A stretch of DNA of 14,376 nucleotides from Candidatus Bathyarchaeota archaeon B26-1. Lineage in GTDB: Archaea; Thermoproteota; Bathyarchaeia; Bathyarchaeales; B26-1. The notes below the pieces were generated by a model that searched no databases, was not told where the DNA came from, and saw only the letters and a list, made by a program, of their open reading frames with translations. This document shows positions 1 through 6,004 of the stretch, piece after piece. Each line of letters opens with the position of its first letter. Position 1 is the first letter of the stretch. The stretch is taken from NCBI GenBank assembly GCA_001593925.1, contig LUCD01000015.1, positions 1 to 14,376 of the forward strand, read 5' to 3'. The position numbers were made by a program, and so were the translations under genes.

Positions 1-324
1 TCTTAACCCTCCTAATGGGGAGACTTCGACCCGGGAGAGCGCCGGAAACACCTCCCAAACCGGAGACGGGCAATGAGAGAGCATCCAAACCCTCTCAAAG
101 ACGAAAAATATAGAGGGGTATCACCGTTTAATAGCGGTTTCATCCTTTATGTGTGAAGTTGGAAGCCTTTTCCGTTATGAAAATGAGGATTGAAGAGAAG
201 CCGCTCAAAGATGAGGAGAGAAGGGGGAGCCGGTTTCACATTAGGGAAGACAATAAACCTTCCAAGGGTTTGGAGGGTCATCTGCGAAGATAAGGGAGGG
301 CCTCGGAGACGTTTTTGTTTGTGG
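1..324. other. Stretch without a confident gene
   Basis: I see no convincing gene here. It holds the doubtful 38-codon frame at 177-293 and a tRNA-like patch around 25-70: a GGGAGAGCG segment followed by CCGG and a second CCGG. That patch lacks a T-arm and a closable acceptor stem, so I do not call a tRNA. The left edge may include the flank of a gene lying outside the window. Confidence 0.5.
177..293 (+). CDS. Possible 38-residue charged small protein (doubtful)
   Basis: This is an ATG-to-TAA frame of 38 codons, rich in Lys/Arg and Glu/Asp, with no recognisable motif and no cysteines. What favours it is an A/T box (CTTTATGT, about 146-153) roughly 26 bases before the ATG, which is the spacing expected of a leaderless archaeal transcript, and the lack of any other gene in this stretch. 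It points toward the minus-strand gene that ends at 325. Against it are its length, the absence of any family I recognise and the absence of a ribosome-binding site. An open frame this short is easily produced by chance. Confidence 0.22.
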   Translation: MKMRIEEKPLKDEERRGSRFHIREDNKPSKGLEGHLRR

Positions 325-717
325 TTATTTTTGCTGTTTCTCGGCGTTTAGTTGTTTGAGCCACTCCGCTGTCTTCTGAAAGAGCGGGCTTCCTGACATG
401 TCGATTATGGGTGCGATTATCTTTTCTCTGGTCTCAACGGTCTTCTGGTACTCCGGCATGGGAGCGAAGGCTAGGAAGGCCCAGTAGGCCCTCTTCTCCT
501 CTATGGCTGACTTCACAACGGTCTCCCTTGGAGATAGGGGATAATAGGTGAAGGCGACGCCGTTGGCCCAGTATATTCCAACGGTCTTTCCTCCAGCCGT
601 CACGTTTGTGAAACGGACGAGGTCGTCGACTGTTGGGAACCTAACATAATCCATCACAACTACCTCTCTGAGAGGCTCGTAACGGATATTCACATCCACC
701 AACTCGGCATCCCCCAC
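325..717 (-). CDS. Hypothetical protein, 130 residues, unknown family
   Basis: I do not recognise this protein. It is soluble-looking, with no signal peptide, membrane helix or cysteine cluster. Its middle is aromatic (YWANG and FTYYPL around residues 49-61, then AYWAFLAFAP), followed by a helical C-terminal tail ending in a Lys/Gln-rich segment. The start is the GTG at 717. A TATA-type box (CATTTATA on this strand, 748-741) lies about 26 bases upstream, so the mRNA would be leaderless at this GTG; later in-frame GTGs exist but lack this support. It diverges from the sugar dehydrogenase/GyaR pair, and the two promoters share a gap of about 115 bases, so common regulation or a role linked to that pathway is possible but unproven. 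Confidence 0.7.
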   Translation of the reverse strand: MGDAELVDVNIRYEPLREVVVMDYVRFPTVDDLVRFTNVTAGGKTVGIYWANGVAFTYYPLSPRETVVKSAIEEKRAYWAFLAFAPMPEYQKTVETREKIIAPIIDMSGSPLFQKTAEWLKQLNAEKQQK

Positions 718-740
718 ACCATTACACCCGAGATGGAAGA

Positions 741-748
741 TATAAATG
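741..748 (-). promoter_or_regulatory. TATA box of the 130-residue protein gene
   Basis: The plus strand reads TATAAATG, which is CATTTATA on the coding strand. Its centre is about 26 bases from the GTG at 717, so transcription is predicted to begin at or next to the start codon. This is inferred from archaeal promoter geometry; no transcript data were available. Confidence 0.5.
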
Positions 749-789
749 TATTAGAGGGTCTCCTCCAGATAGCCGTTTAACCCCTTAAA

Positions 790-798
790 CTTTTAAAA
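790..798 (+). promoter_or_regulatory. TATA box of the sugar dehydrogenase/GyaR pair
   Basis: The box CTTTTAAAA lies so that the predicted transcription start falls near 820. That gives either a leader of about 14 bases before the ATG at 834 or a leaderless TTG start at 819. It sits about 45 bases from the divergent TATA box at 741-748. Confidence 0.5.
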
Positions 799-833
799 CG
801 AATCTCCCTCTATTAACATTGGGGTTGAAGATC

Positions 834-1883
834 ATGAAGAAGCCCGTTAAGCTCGGGATCATAGGGACAGGTGTCGGAGCATCCCTCGCCCTCCAAGGAA
901 TCTCCATGTTCTCCTCCGAAGGTTTGGTTGAAGTTGTAGCTGTAACCTCACGGTCCGAAGAGAGAGCCAAGATGTTCTCGAAGAAGTGGAATATAAAATC
1001 CAGCTATACCGATTACAGGGAGATGCTGGAGAAAGCCGACATAGACGCCGTCAGCATCCACACGCCACACTACCTCCACTACCCCATGACGATCGACGCC
1101 CTGAAGGCCGGAAAACACGTCCTCGTCGATAAGCCCATAGCCGTGAACCTAAAAGAAGCAGACGAGATGATAAAAGAGGCCGAGAAGAGAGGGCTGAACC
1201 TAGGAGTGATCTTCCCATCAAGGTTCGACCCAACGGTAAGAAAGGTGAAGGAGGCAGCTGAAAGCGGGAGGCTCGGCAAGCTCATCCTCGGAGAAGCCAT
1301 CGTCAAATGGTACAGAGACCGGGACTACTACGCCAAGAGCTCATGGAGGGGAAGGTGGGCAACCGAGGGGGGAGGAGCCCTAATAAACCAGGCCATCCAC
1401 ACAATCGACCTCTTAAGGTGGGTCATGGGGCCCGTCGACCGCCTATGGGCCCAGATAGACACCGTAGGTCACGAGATAGAGGTTGAAGACTTAGCCGTCG
1501 CCACGCTCAGGTTCGAGAACGGTGCGTTAGGGGTAATCGAGGGAGGAACAGCCCTCTACCCCGGATTACCGGCGAGATTCGAGATTCACGGAGTCAAGGG
1601 AACAGTCATAATGGAGGGAGGAGTCTTAAGGAGATGGTCCGTCGAGGGCGAAGAAGAGATCGTTGAGGAAGGAGTTAAGGAAGGGCTTAAGTCCTGGGCT
1701 AGACCAGAAGTAGTTCCAGCCGCGAATCACGGCGCCCTAATAAAGGATTTTGCGGAGTCCATTCTGGAAGGCAGGAAACCGTACGTAGACGGCGTCCAAG
1801 GGAGAGCATCCCTAGAGATCATAAGGGCAATCTACAAGTCAGCCCAAACAGGCGAGGTCGTCCACTTCCCGGTAAAGGAGTAA
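834..1883 (+). CDS. Gfo/Idh/MocA-family sugar or cyclitol dehydrogenase
   Basis: This is an NAD(P)-dependent oxidoreductase of the Gfo/Idh/MocA family, which oxidises or reduces a hydroxyl of a sugar or inositol-like substrate in the cytoplasm. The N-terminal Rossmann fold carries G-T-G-V-G-A at residues 11-16. The family's EKP motif appears as DKP at 99-101, with Lys100 the likely catalytic lysine. The C-terminal domain has the GGGALINQAIH stretch ending in His189, which fits the family's D/N-x3-H signature, with Asn in the first place. The length of 349 residues is normal. I chose the ATG at 834; a TTG at 819 adds five residues and would be leaderless. The next gene follows after 5 bases, so the two are probably co-transcribed. 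The substrate cannot be told from the sequence. Confidence 0.9.
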   Translation: MKKPVKLGIIGTGVGASLALQGISMFSSEGLVEVVAVTSRSEERAKMFSKKWNIKSSYTDYREMLEKADIDAVSIHTPHYLHYPMTIDALKAGKHVLVDKPIAVNLKEADEMIKEAEKRGLNLGVIFPSRFDPTVRKVKEAAESGRLGKLILGEAIVKWYRDRDYYAKSSWRGRWATEGGGALINQAIHTIDLLRWVMGPVDRLWAQIDTVGHEIEVEDLAVATLRFENGALGVIEGGTALYPGLPARFEIHGVKGTVIMEGGVLRRWSVEGEEEIVEEGVKEGLKSWARPEVVPAANHGALIKDFAESILEGRKPYVDGVQGRASLEIIRAIYKSAQTGEVVHFPVKE

Positions 1884-1888
1884 AAAGT

Positions 1889-2899
1889 ATGAGAAGTCCC
1901 CCCAGAACCCGCAAGAAGGTCTTCGTAACCACGAGATTACCGGAGGAGGCTCTGAATCTCCTAAAGTCCAAGTTTGAGGTTGAGGTCTGGCCTGAAGAGA
2001 CTCCTCCACCGAGGAGCTTACTCATCGAGAAGGTCAAGGAGATCGACGGCCTCTGTTGCCTCCTAACGGACAAGATCGACGAGGAGGTCATCGAGGCGGC
2101 CGGGGAAAACCTTAAGGTCATAAGCCAGGTGGCGGTCGGGTACGACAACATAGATGTCGAGGCCGCGACGAGGAAGGGCATCTACGTGACCAACACCCCT
2201 GGAGTCCTAACGGACACAACAGCCGACTTCGCCTTCGCCCTCCTGATGGCCACGGCTAGAAGGATACCTGAAGCCGACAGGTACGTCCGAGGCGGCAAGT
2301 GGAAGATACCTTGGGGCCTCATGATGTTCTTGGGCCAAGATGTGTGGGGCAAGACCATAGGGATCATCGGGTTGGGAAGGATAGGGTCAGCCGTGGCTAG
2401 GAGGGCAAAAGGCATGAATATGCGGGTTCTCTACTACGACATCCGCAGAAACGAGAAGTTAGAAAGGGAGCTCGGGGCTGAGTACGTCGATCTGGAGACT
2501 CTCCTCAGAAAGTCCGACTTCGTAACGATCCACGTGCCCCTGCTCCCCTCAACCTACCACCTCATCAACGAGGAGAGGCTTCGCCTCATGAAACCGAACG
2601 CCGTCCTCATAAACACGTCGAGGGGGCCAGTCGTCGACGAGAAAGCCCTTTACAAAGCCTTGAAGGAGGGCTGGATATGGGCCGCTGGATTGGACGTCTG
2701 GACGGAGGAACCCACAGACCCGAAGAACCCGCTCCTGAAACTCGATAACGTCGTTGCGACCCCCCACATAGCTAGTGCAAGCATCGAGACGAGAACCAAG
2801 ATGGCTCTTTTGGCCGTGGAGAACATCATAGCCGCCCTAGAAGGGAGGGTTCCACCAAACCTCGTGAACAAGGAAGTCTTAGAGAAGAGAGGAGGCTGA
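1889..2899 (+). CDS. gyaR: Glyoxylate/hydroxypyruvate reductase (D-2-hydroxyacid dehydrogenase)
   Basis: It reduces glyoxylate or hydroxypyruvate to the 2-hydroxy acid, or runs the reverse reaction, using NAD(P)H. The 336 residues follow the archaeal GyaR pattern closely throughout: AVGYDNIDVEAAT at 82-94, TNTPGVLTDTTAD at 101-113, the nucleotide loop G-L-G-R-I-G at 161-166, and the catalytic Arg245 (NTSRGPVVD), Glu274 (EEP) and His293 (TPHIASAS). It ends in the PPNLVNKEVL tail typical of GyaR. A Shine-Dalgarno-like AAGGAG overlaps the stop of the upstream dehydrogenase, 8 bases before this ATG, which suggests translational coupling. Its stop is only 18 bases from that of the converging membrane-protein gene. 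Substrate preference (glyoxylate, hydroxypyruvate or another 2-keto acid) is inferred from family resemblance. Confidence 0.9.
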   Translation: MRSPPRTRKKVFVTTRLPEEALNLLKSKFEVEVWPEETPPPRSLLIEKVKEIDGLCCLLTDKIDEEVIEAAGENLKVISQVAVGYDNIDVEAATRKGIYVTNTPGVLTDTTADFAFALLMATARRIPEADRYVRGGKWKIPWGLMMFLGQDVWGKTIGIIGLGRIGSAVARRAKGMNMRVLYYDIRRNEKLERELGAEYVDLETLLRKSDFVTIHVPLLPSTYHLINEERLRLMKPNAVLINTSRGPVVDEKALYKALKEGWIWAAGLDVWTEEPTDPKNPLLKLDNVVATPHIASASIETRTKMALLAVENIIAALEGRVPPNLVNKEVLEKRGG

Positions 2900-2917
2900 A
2901 CCTCAGGAGTCCTCAGC

Positions 2918-3229
2918 TTATTTCAACCGCCTCTTCCGGACTACGGATTGGAGGATGACCGCGCAGGCCAGTCCAAGGAGTAGTATCAAACCTGCGTGGA
3001 TAAGACTTACTGGAAAACCTACCGGCCCAACATCCATAGTTCCCCTACGCAGGTTCTCAACCCTCCTACTCAGCTCATCGATAATGTTTCCGTGAACGTC
3101 TCCATAGAACGAAGTTTCAGCTTTAAACCCAATTGGGAGTAGAAATAACAATGGGGTCACAATCACCGCTAACCCTAGGAGGACCGCGGCAACCACGATC
3201 AGTACCCTGCTCAACCACATCTCCGCCAT
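2918..3229 (-). CDS. Small two-span membrane protein, unknown function
   Basis: This is a 103-residue protein that I do not recognise. It has two hydrophobic helices, at about 9-33 and 72-94, separated by a polar loop of roughly 38 residues, and a basic C-terminus (RKRRLK). By the positive-inside rule both ends would be cytoplasmic and the loop outside. The start is the ATG at 3229: a TATA-like ATTATATCC (3260-3252) lies about 27 bases upstream, so the message would be leaderless. That box falls right behind the stop of the upstream Gfo/Idh gene, so this gene probably has its own promoter rather than depending on read-through. A TTG one codon earlier is also possible. Its position suggests, but does not show, a link to sugar handling, such as a small transport or sensing component. 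Confidence 0.65.
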   Translation of the reverse strand: MAEMWLSRVLIVVAAVLLGLAVIVTPLLFLLPIGFKAETSFYGDVHGNIIDELSRRVENLRRGTMDVGPVGFPVSLIHAGLILLLGLACAVILQSVVRKRRLK

Positions 3230-3251
3230 CAAAAATTATTGTGGAGACTGA

Positions 3252-3260
3252 GGATATAAT
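3252..3260 (-). promoter_or_regulatory. TATA box of the two-span membrane protein gene
   Basis: The coding strand reads ATTATATCC, centred about 27 bases before the ATG at 3229. It starts within a few bases of the stop codon of the preceding dehydrogenase, giving the downstream gene an independent, probably leaderless, transcript. Confidence 0.4.
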
Positions 3261-3261
3261 G

Positions 3262-4308
3262 CTATGGTTTAGAACGGTTCTCCCTACGGCGTATCTTGAC
3301 CGGCCTCCCCGTCTCCATAGACTTGTTCGCGGCCAAGGTAACCTCCAACGTCCTGAGGCCATCCGAGTACGGGCAGAGTATCTTTGACGGATCGTCGTTT
3401 AGAACGGCCTCTATGAAGGCTTTGTCCTCGATCGCGAATATGTTCTCTTCCCCAGGCACCTCCACGGCTTCTTCGCCTTTCCTCAAAAGGCGTAGGTCGT
3501 GCCTCCACCCATTGAAGAGGGCCGTCGTCTTGAGGCAGTAGACGCTGAGGCTGACCCCTCCTCCGCCGCCGTTCGATGAACAGGACGCCCAGAGGTTTCC
3601 AACGGCTCCTCCAGCAAATTTCAGGTTCACGACTGCCGCGTCCTCGATGTTGTAGCCAGGTGTTACTTCCCTGTTGAATCCCTTAGCGGAGAAGGCGTGG
3701 ACTTCAACGATCTCTCCGCAGAGGAAACGTGCTAGATCAACGGTGTGGGTCACCTGCTCATGAAATTGGCCTCCACTTTTCTCCTTTCTGACCCACCAAA
3801 AGACTATGGGCATGGAAGGTGTTGGGGATGGGCTCTCTATTATCCATCCGCCCAGAACTAAGATTGGAGGGTCCTCCTTCAGTATCTCGCGGACCATCTG
3901 GACCCCACGCCTGTAACGGTTCATGTAGCCTACACTCGTCATTAGTTTCTTTCTCTCCACGGCCTTGGATATCTTCCTAGCCTGATCCAAGTACAGGTTT
4001 ATCGGCTTCTCAACGAAGAATGGGACTCCGCGTTTTACGGCTTCCATCTCGGCCCCATGGGCGAAAGGTGGGAGGCAGAAGTAGACGGCGTCAAGCTTGA
4101 TGGACTTGAACATCTTCTCTGCGGAGTCGAAGGTTTGGGCGTCCTCAGAACCGTAGCTCCTCGCCGCGTCCTCAGCCTTCTTAAGGTTTATGTCACAGAA
4201 TGCTACGAGGGCGGCTTTAGGGTTCTCGACGAGGCTCTTCATGTGGGCTATGCCCATACCTCCACAGCCGACGTATCCGACACGAACAGCATCCGCCACT
4301 GCCAGCAT
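3262..4308 (-). CDS. Gfo/Idh/MocA-family sugar dehydrogenase (second copy)
   Basis: A second member of the Gfo/Idh/MocA family, 348 residues long, clearly diverged from the copy at 834-1883. The Rossmann loop is G-C-G-G-M-G at residues 14-19, the canonical E-K-P is at 100-102 with Lys101 as the expected catalytic residue, and HEQVTH ends at His188, with Glu184 where most relatives have Asp. I chose the ATG at 4308 because GGTGA lies 11 bases before it; TTG (4326) and GTG (4323) starts would add six or five residues. It follows the epimerase-like gene with almost no gap, so the two are very probably one operon. The combination suggests oxidation of a sugar hydroxyl coupled to isomerisation or epimerisation; the substrate is unknown. 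Confidence 0.88.
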   Translation of the reverse strand: MLAVADAVRVGYVGCGGMGIAHMKSLVENPKAALVAFCDINLKKAEDAARSYGSEDAQTFDSAEKMFKSIKLDAVYFCLPPFAHGAEMEAVKRGVPFFVEKPINLYLDQARKISKAVERKKLMTSVGYMNRYRRGVQMVREILKEDPPILVLGGWIIESPSPTPSMPIVFWWVRKEKSGGQFHEQVTHTVDLARFLCGEIVEVHAFSAKGFNREVTPGYNIEDAAVVNLKFAGGAVGNLWASCSSNGGGGGVSLSVYCLKTTALFNGWRHDLRLLRKGEEAVEVPGEENIFAIEDKAFIEAVLNDDPSKILCPYSDGLRTLEVTLAANKSMETGRPVKIRRRENRSKP

Positions 4309-4332
4309 CCCCTTTTTTCTCACCAATTTAGG

Positions 4333-5118
4333 CTACATGAACCGTTTTAAGTATCTTACGCATTTGGGAAGCTCAACTTCGGGGTTGCCAGGTATCCTGC
4401 ACTCCAATGCCATGAAGTTCTTGTAGCCGATCCTCTTCAGAGCCTCAAACGGCTCCTTGAAGTCCATATGTCCATACCCGGGTAGCACACGGTTGCTGTC
4501 TGCAAGGTGTACGTGAACTAGGAAGTCCGCCGCGGCCTCTAAACTTGAGGGTATGTTGGCCTCCTCGATGTTCATGTGGAAGAAGTCGGCCATCATCTTA
4601 ACATGGTCCATCCCGACCTCCACGCATATCTCCACGGCGTGCTCAAGTCTCCGCATGAAGTGTGTTTCGTAACGGTTGAGAGGCTCCAGTATGATGTTGG
4701 CGCCGACGTTTTCGGCGTGTCTGCCCAAAATCTTGAGTTCCTCCACGAGGATTCTCTTCTCGATTTTCTCCACGTCCGGGAGCCATGGATACAAGTCCGG
4801 AACCTTTGGAGGCCCGAACGTTGGAACAGTTATAACACCTACGCCCCCTAACTCTCCGCACATACTCAGCATCTCCTTCAGGGTGTTGATGGCGGCCAAC
4901 CTCGTCTTCTTATCCGGCCCTAAGAGGTCACCCGTAAACCCGCATACGGTCGAGAAACTTATCCTAGACGAACTTAGAGCCGACTTCAGCTCCTCAAACT
5001 TTCGGGGCATATCCCTGCCCCAAACCTCAACCCCCTCGAAGCCGTAGTCCTCCATCTTCTGGAGCTTCTCCAAGAGGTTTCTGCCCGGAACCATGTTGTC
5101 TTGGACTGCGAGTTTCAT
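4333..5118 (-). CDS. Sugar epimerase/isomerase, AP-endonuclease-2-like TIM barrel
   Basis: A 261-residue TIM-barrel protein of the xylose-isomerase-like (PF01261) superfamily, closest in layout to ketose 3-epimerases and IolE/IolI-type enzymes. The divalent-metal ligands expected of that group are all in place: Glu145 (LEPLNRYE), Asp178 (MMADFFHMN), His204 (HVHLADSNR) and Glu239 (ALECR); Arg210 is a likely substrate contact. It probably moves a keto group or inverts a carbon next to one. A GGGGGG tract (5133-5128), 9 bases before the ATG, can serve as ribosome-binding site, and a TATA-like TTCTTAAGT lies near 5175. It is the first gene of the minus-strand pair with the Gfo/Idh dehydrogenase, whose start lies just past this stop. 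Endonuclease IV activity is unlikely because the extra endonuclease ligands are missing. Confidence 0.85.
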   Translation of the reverse strand: MKLAVQDNMVPGRNLLEKLQKMEDYGFEGVEVWGRDMPRKFEELKSALSSSRISFSTVCGFTGDLLGPDKKTRLAAINTLKEMLSMCGELGGVGVITVPTFGPPKVPDLYPWLPDVEKIEKRILVEELKILGRHAENVGANIILEPLNRYETHFMRRLEHAVEICVEVGMDHVKMMADFFHMNIEEANIPSSLEAAADFLVHVHLADSNRVLPGYGHMDFKEPFEALKRIGYKNFMALECRIPGNPEVELPKCVRYLKRFM

Positions 5119-5211
5119 ATAGACCGTCCCCCCGTGAACTGCTGGATGATAGACCCTTCCATTCTGGAACTTAAGAAGTTTTCCTTCGACGTCCCGGGCT
5201 TTTTCCGGTTT

Positions 5212-5664
5212 TTAGAAGGGCTTCTCCATCCAGAGCTTTATAGTCTCGTACCAAAGTATGAGGCATGCGAGTGCACCGAAGATCAGGGCTACCACGTTAT
5301 GGATGCTTCCACTGTGGCCGTAGAGGATCAGGTAGGCCACCAGCATTGTTGAGAACCATGTGGAGTAGAAGAGGAAGCGGGGAACCATGAAGCGGCCCAG
5401 CCTCGTGAAGAGCCTTAAAACCCCGACCTTAACCTCCTTCTTGAGGATGTACTCCCCGGTGAGCTTCTTCTCGACGAGGCCGAGGGAGATCAGCTTCTCC
5501 AAGTGGTGGGCCGCAACGCTTGGACTTGAGAAACCTAGAGCGCGTTGGACCTCGCGGACTCCTACCTTTGAGCGGGGAGACCTCAACATGAACCAGTAGA
5601 CGAGCAGGGTTTTACCCTTGAGGTAGGACTCGATCACGGGGAGGTCTGGGGATTCCCGAGACAT
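5212..5664 (-). CDS. Membrane-anchored winged-helix transcription regulator
   Basis: A 150-residue protein with an ArsR-like winged helix-turn-helix at about residues 12-76: the recognition helix is near 47-61 (SSPSVAAHHLEKLISLGLV) and a short wing follows. Two hydrophobic helices lie at about 94-115 and 121-139. The order (DNA-binding domain first, two membrane spans after) suggests a one-component membrane-bound regulator with the DNA-binding part in the cytoplasm. No metal-binding cysteines or ligand domain are visible, so the signal is unknown; the membrane part itself may sense it. The ATG at 5664 is preceded by CATATTTCTC (5693-5684) at leaderless spacing. It diverges from the CooT-like gene and shares a short A/T-rich promoter region with it, so that gene is the first candidate target. 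Confidence 0.75.
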   Translation of the reverse strand: MSRESPDLPVIESYLKGKTLLVYWFMLRSPRSKVGVREVQRALGFSSPSVAAHHLEKLISLGLVEKKLTGEYILKKEVKVGVLRLFTRLGRFMVPRFLFYSTWFSTMLVAYLILYGHSGSIHNVVALIFGALACLILWYETIKLWMEKPF

Positions 5665-5683
5665 AAGAGCATCCGCCTATGGA

Positions 5684-5716
5684 GAGAAATATGTAAAACC
5701 ATCAATAAATATAAAG
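5684..5716. promoter_or_regulatory. Divergent promoter region between HTH regulator and CooT-like gene
   Basis: Two A/T boxes lie back to back. CATATTTCTC on the minus strand (5693-5684) is about 25 bases from the ATG at 5664. AAATATAAAG on the plus strand (5707-5716) is placed to start transcription near 5737, about 18 bases before the ATG at 5755. The boxes are close enough that one bound regulator could affect both directions. No clear operator palindrome is seen between them. Confidence 0.45.
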
Positions 5717-5754
5717 GTGCGACTCTACGTTGTCTGAGGCTGGAGGAGAATCAG

Positions 5755-5952
5755 ATGTGTCTGCTCAAGGTCTACCTTGAAGGAGGAGAGTCGGGCAGGA
5801 GACTTGTTGCGCGGGACGTCGCCTTCGTATCGGAAAGTGACGGGGAGGTGAAGGTGAAGGACATAGACCTCAAGGAGGTTGTGCTCAAGGGTGTCGATAT
5901 AGTTCTCATCGATGCGCTGAACTCCATCCTAATCCTCAGAGAGAGAACCTAA
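5755..5952 (+). CDS. CooT-family small nickel-binding-type protein
   Basis: A 65-residue protein that matches the CooT family (PF10133; formerly annotated as a predicted RNA-binding protein) in length and layout: Met-Cys at the very N-terminus, alternating beta-rich segments and a central EVKVKDIDLKEV stretch. In characterised CooT, Cys2 binds nickel and the protein serves carbon monoxide dehydrogenase maturation; Cys2 is present here. A strong Shine-Dalgarno GGAGGAG (5742-5748) sits 6 bases before the ATG, and a TATA box is at 5707-5716. No carbon monoxide dehydrogenase or other nickel enzyme is in the window, so the partner is unknown and the role may differ from that of bacterial CooT. The membrane-bound regulator gene diverges from it. 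Confidence 0.75.
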   Translation: MCLLKVYLEGGESGRRLVARDVAFVSESDGEVKVKDIDLKEVVLKGVDIVLIDALNSILILRERT

Positions 5953-5985
5953 CGGTCAGGTTAATGAATCAAAGAGCCCTTGGAT

Positions 5986-5997
5986 AGGGTTAACCCT
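5986..5997. repeat. 12-base perfect palindrome between converging genes
   Basis: AGGGTTAACCCT reads the same on both strands and lies in the 52-base gap between the stops of the CooT-like gene and the converging nucleotide-sugar dehydrogenase homologue. It could form a very small hairpin at the 3' ends of both transcripts, but there is no loop and no strong T-run beside it, so a terminator role is only a guess. Confidence 0.3.
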
Positions 5998-6004
5998 TTC
6001 TCCC

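Noticed and set aside
25..105. tRNA-like patch (GGGAGAGCG followed by CCGG ... CCGG)
   Set aside because: No T-arm consensus, no closable acceptor stem and an oversized anticodon loop; it does not fold as a tRNA.
3296..5047. Several plus-strand frames of 80-120 codons opposite the second Gfo/Idh gene and the epimerase gene
   Set aside because: They are antisense shadows of well-supported genes, with low-complexity Ser/Pro/Arg-rich translations and no motifs.
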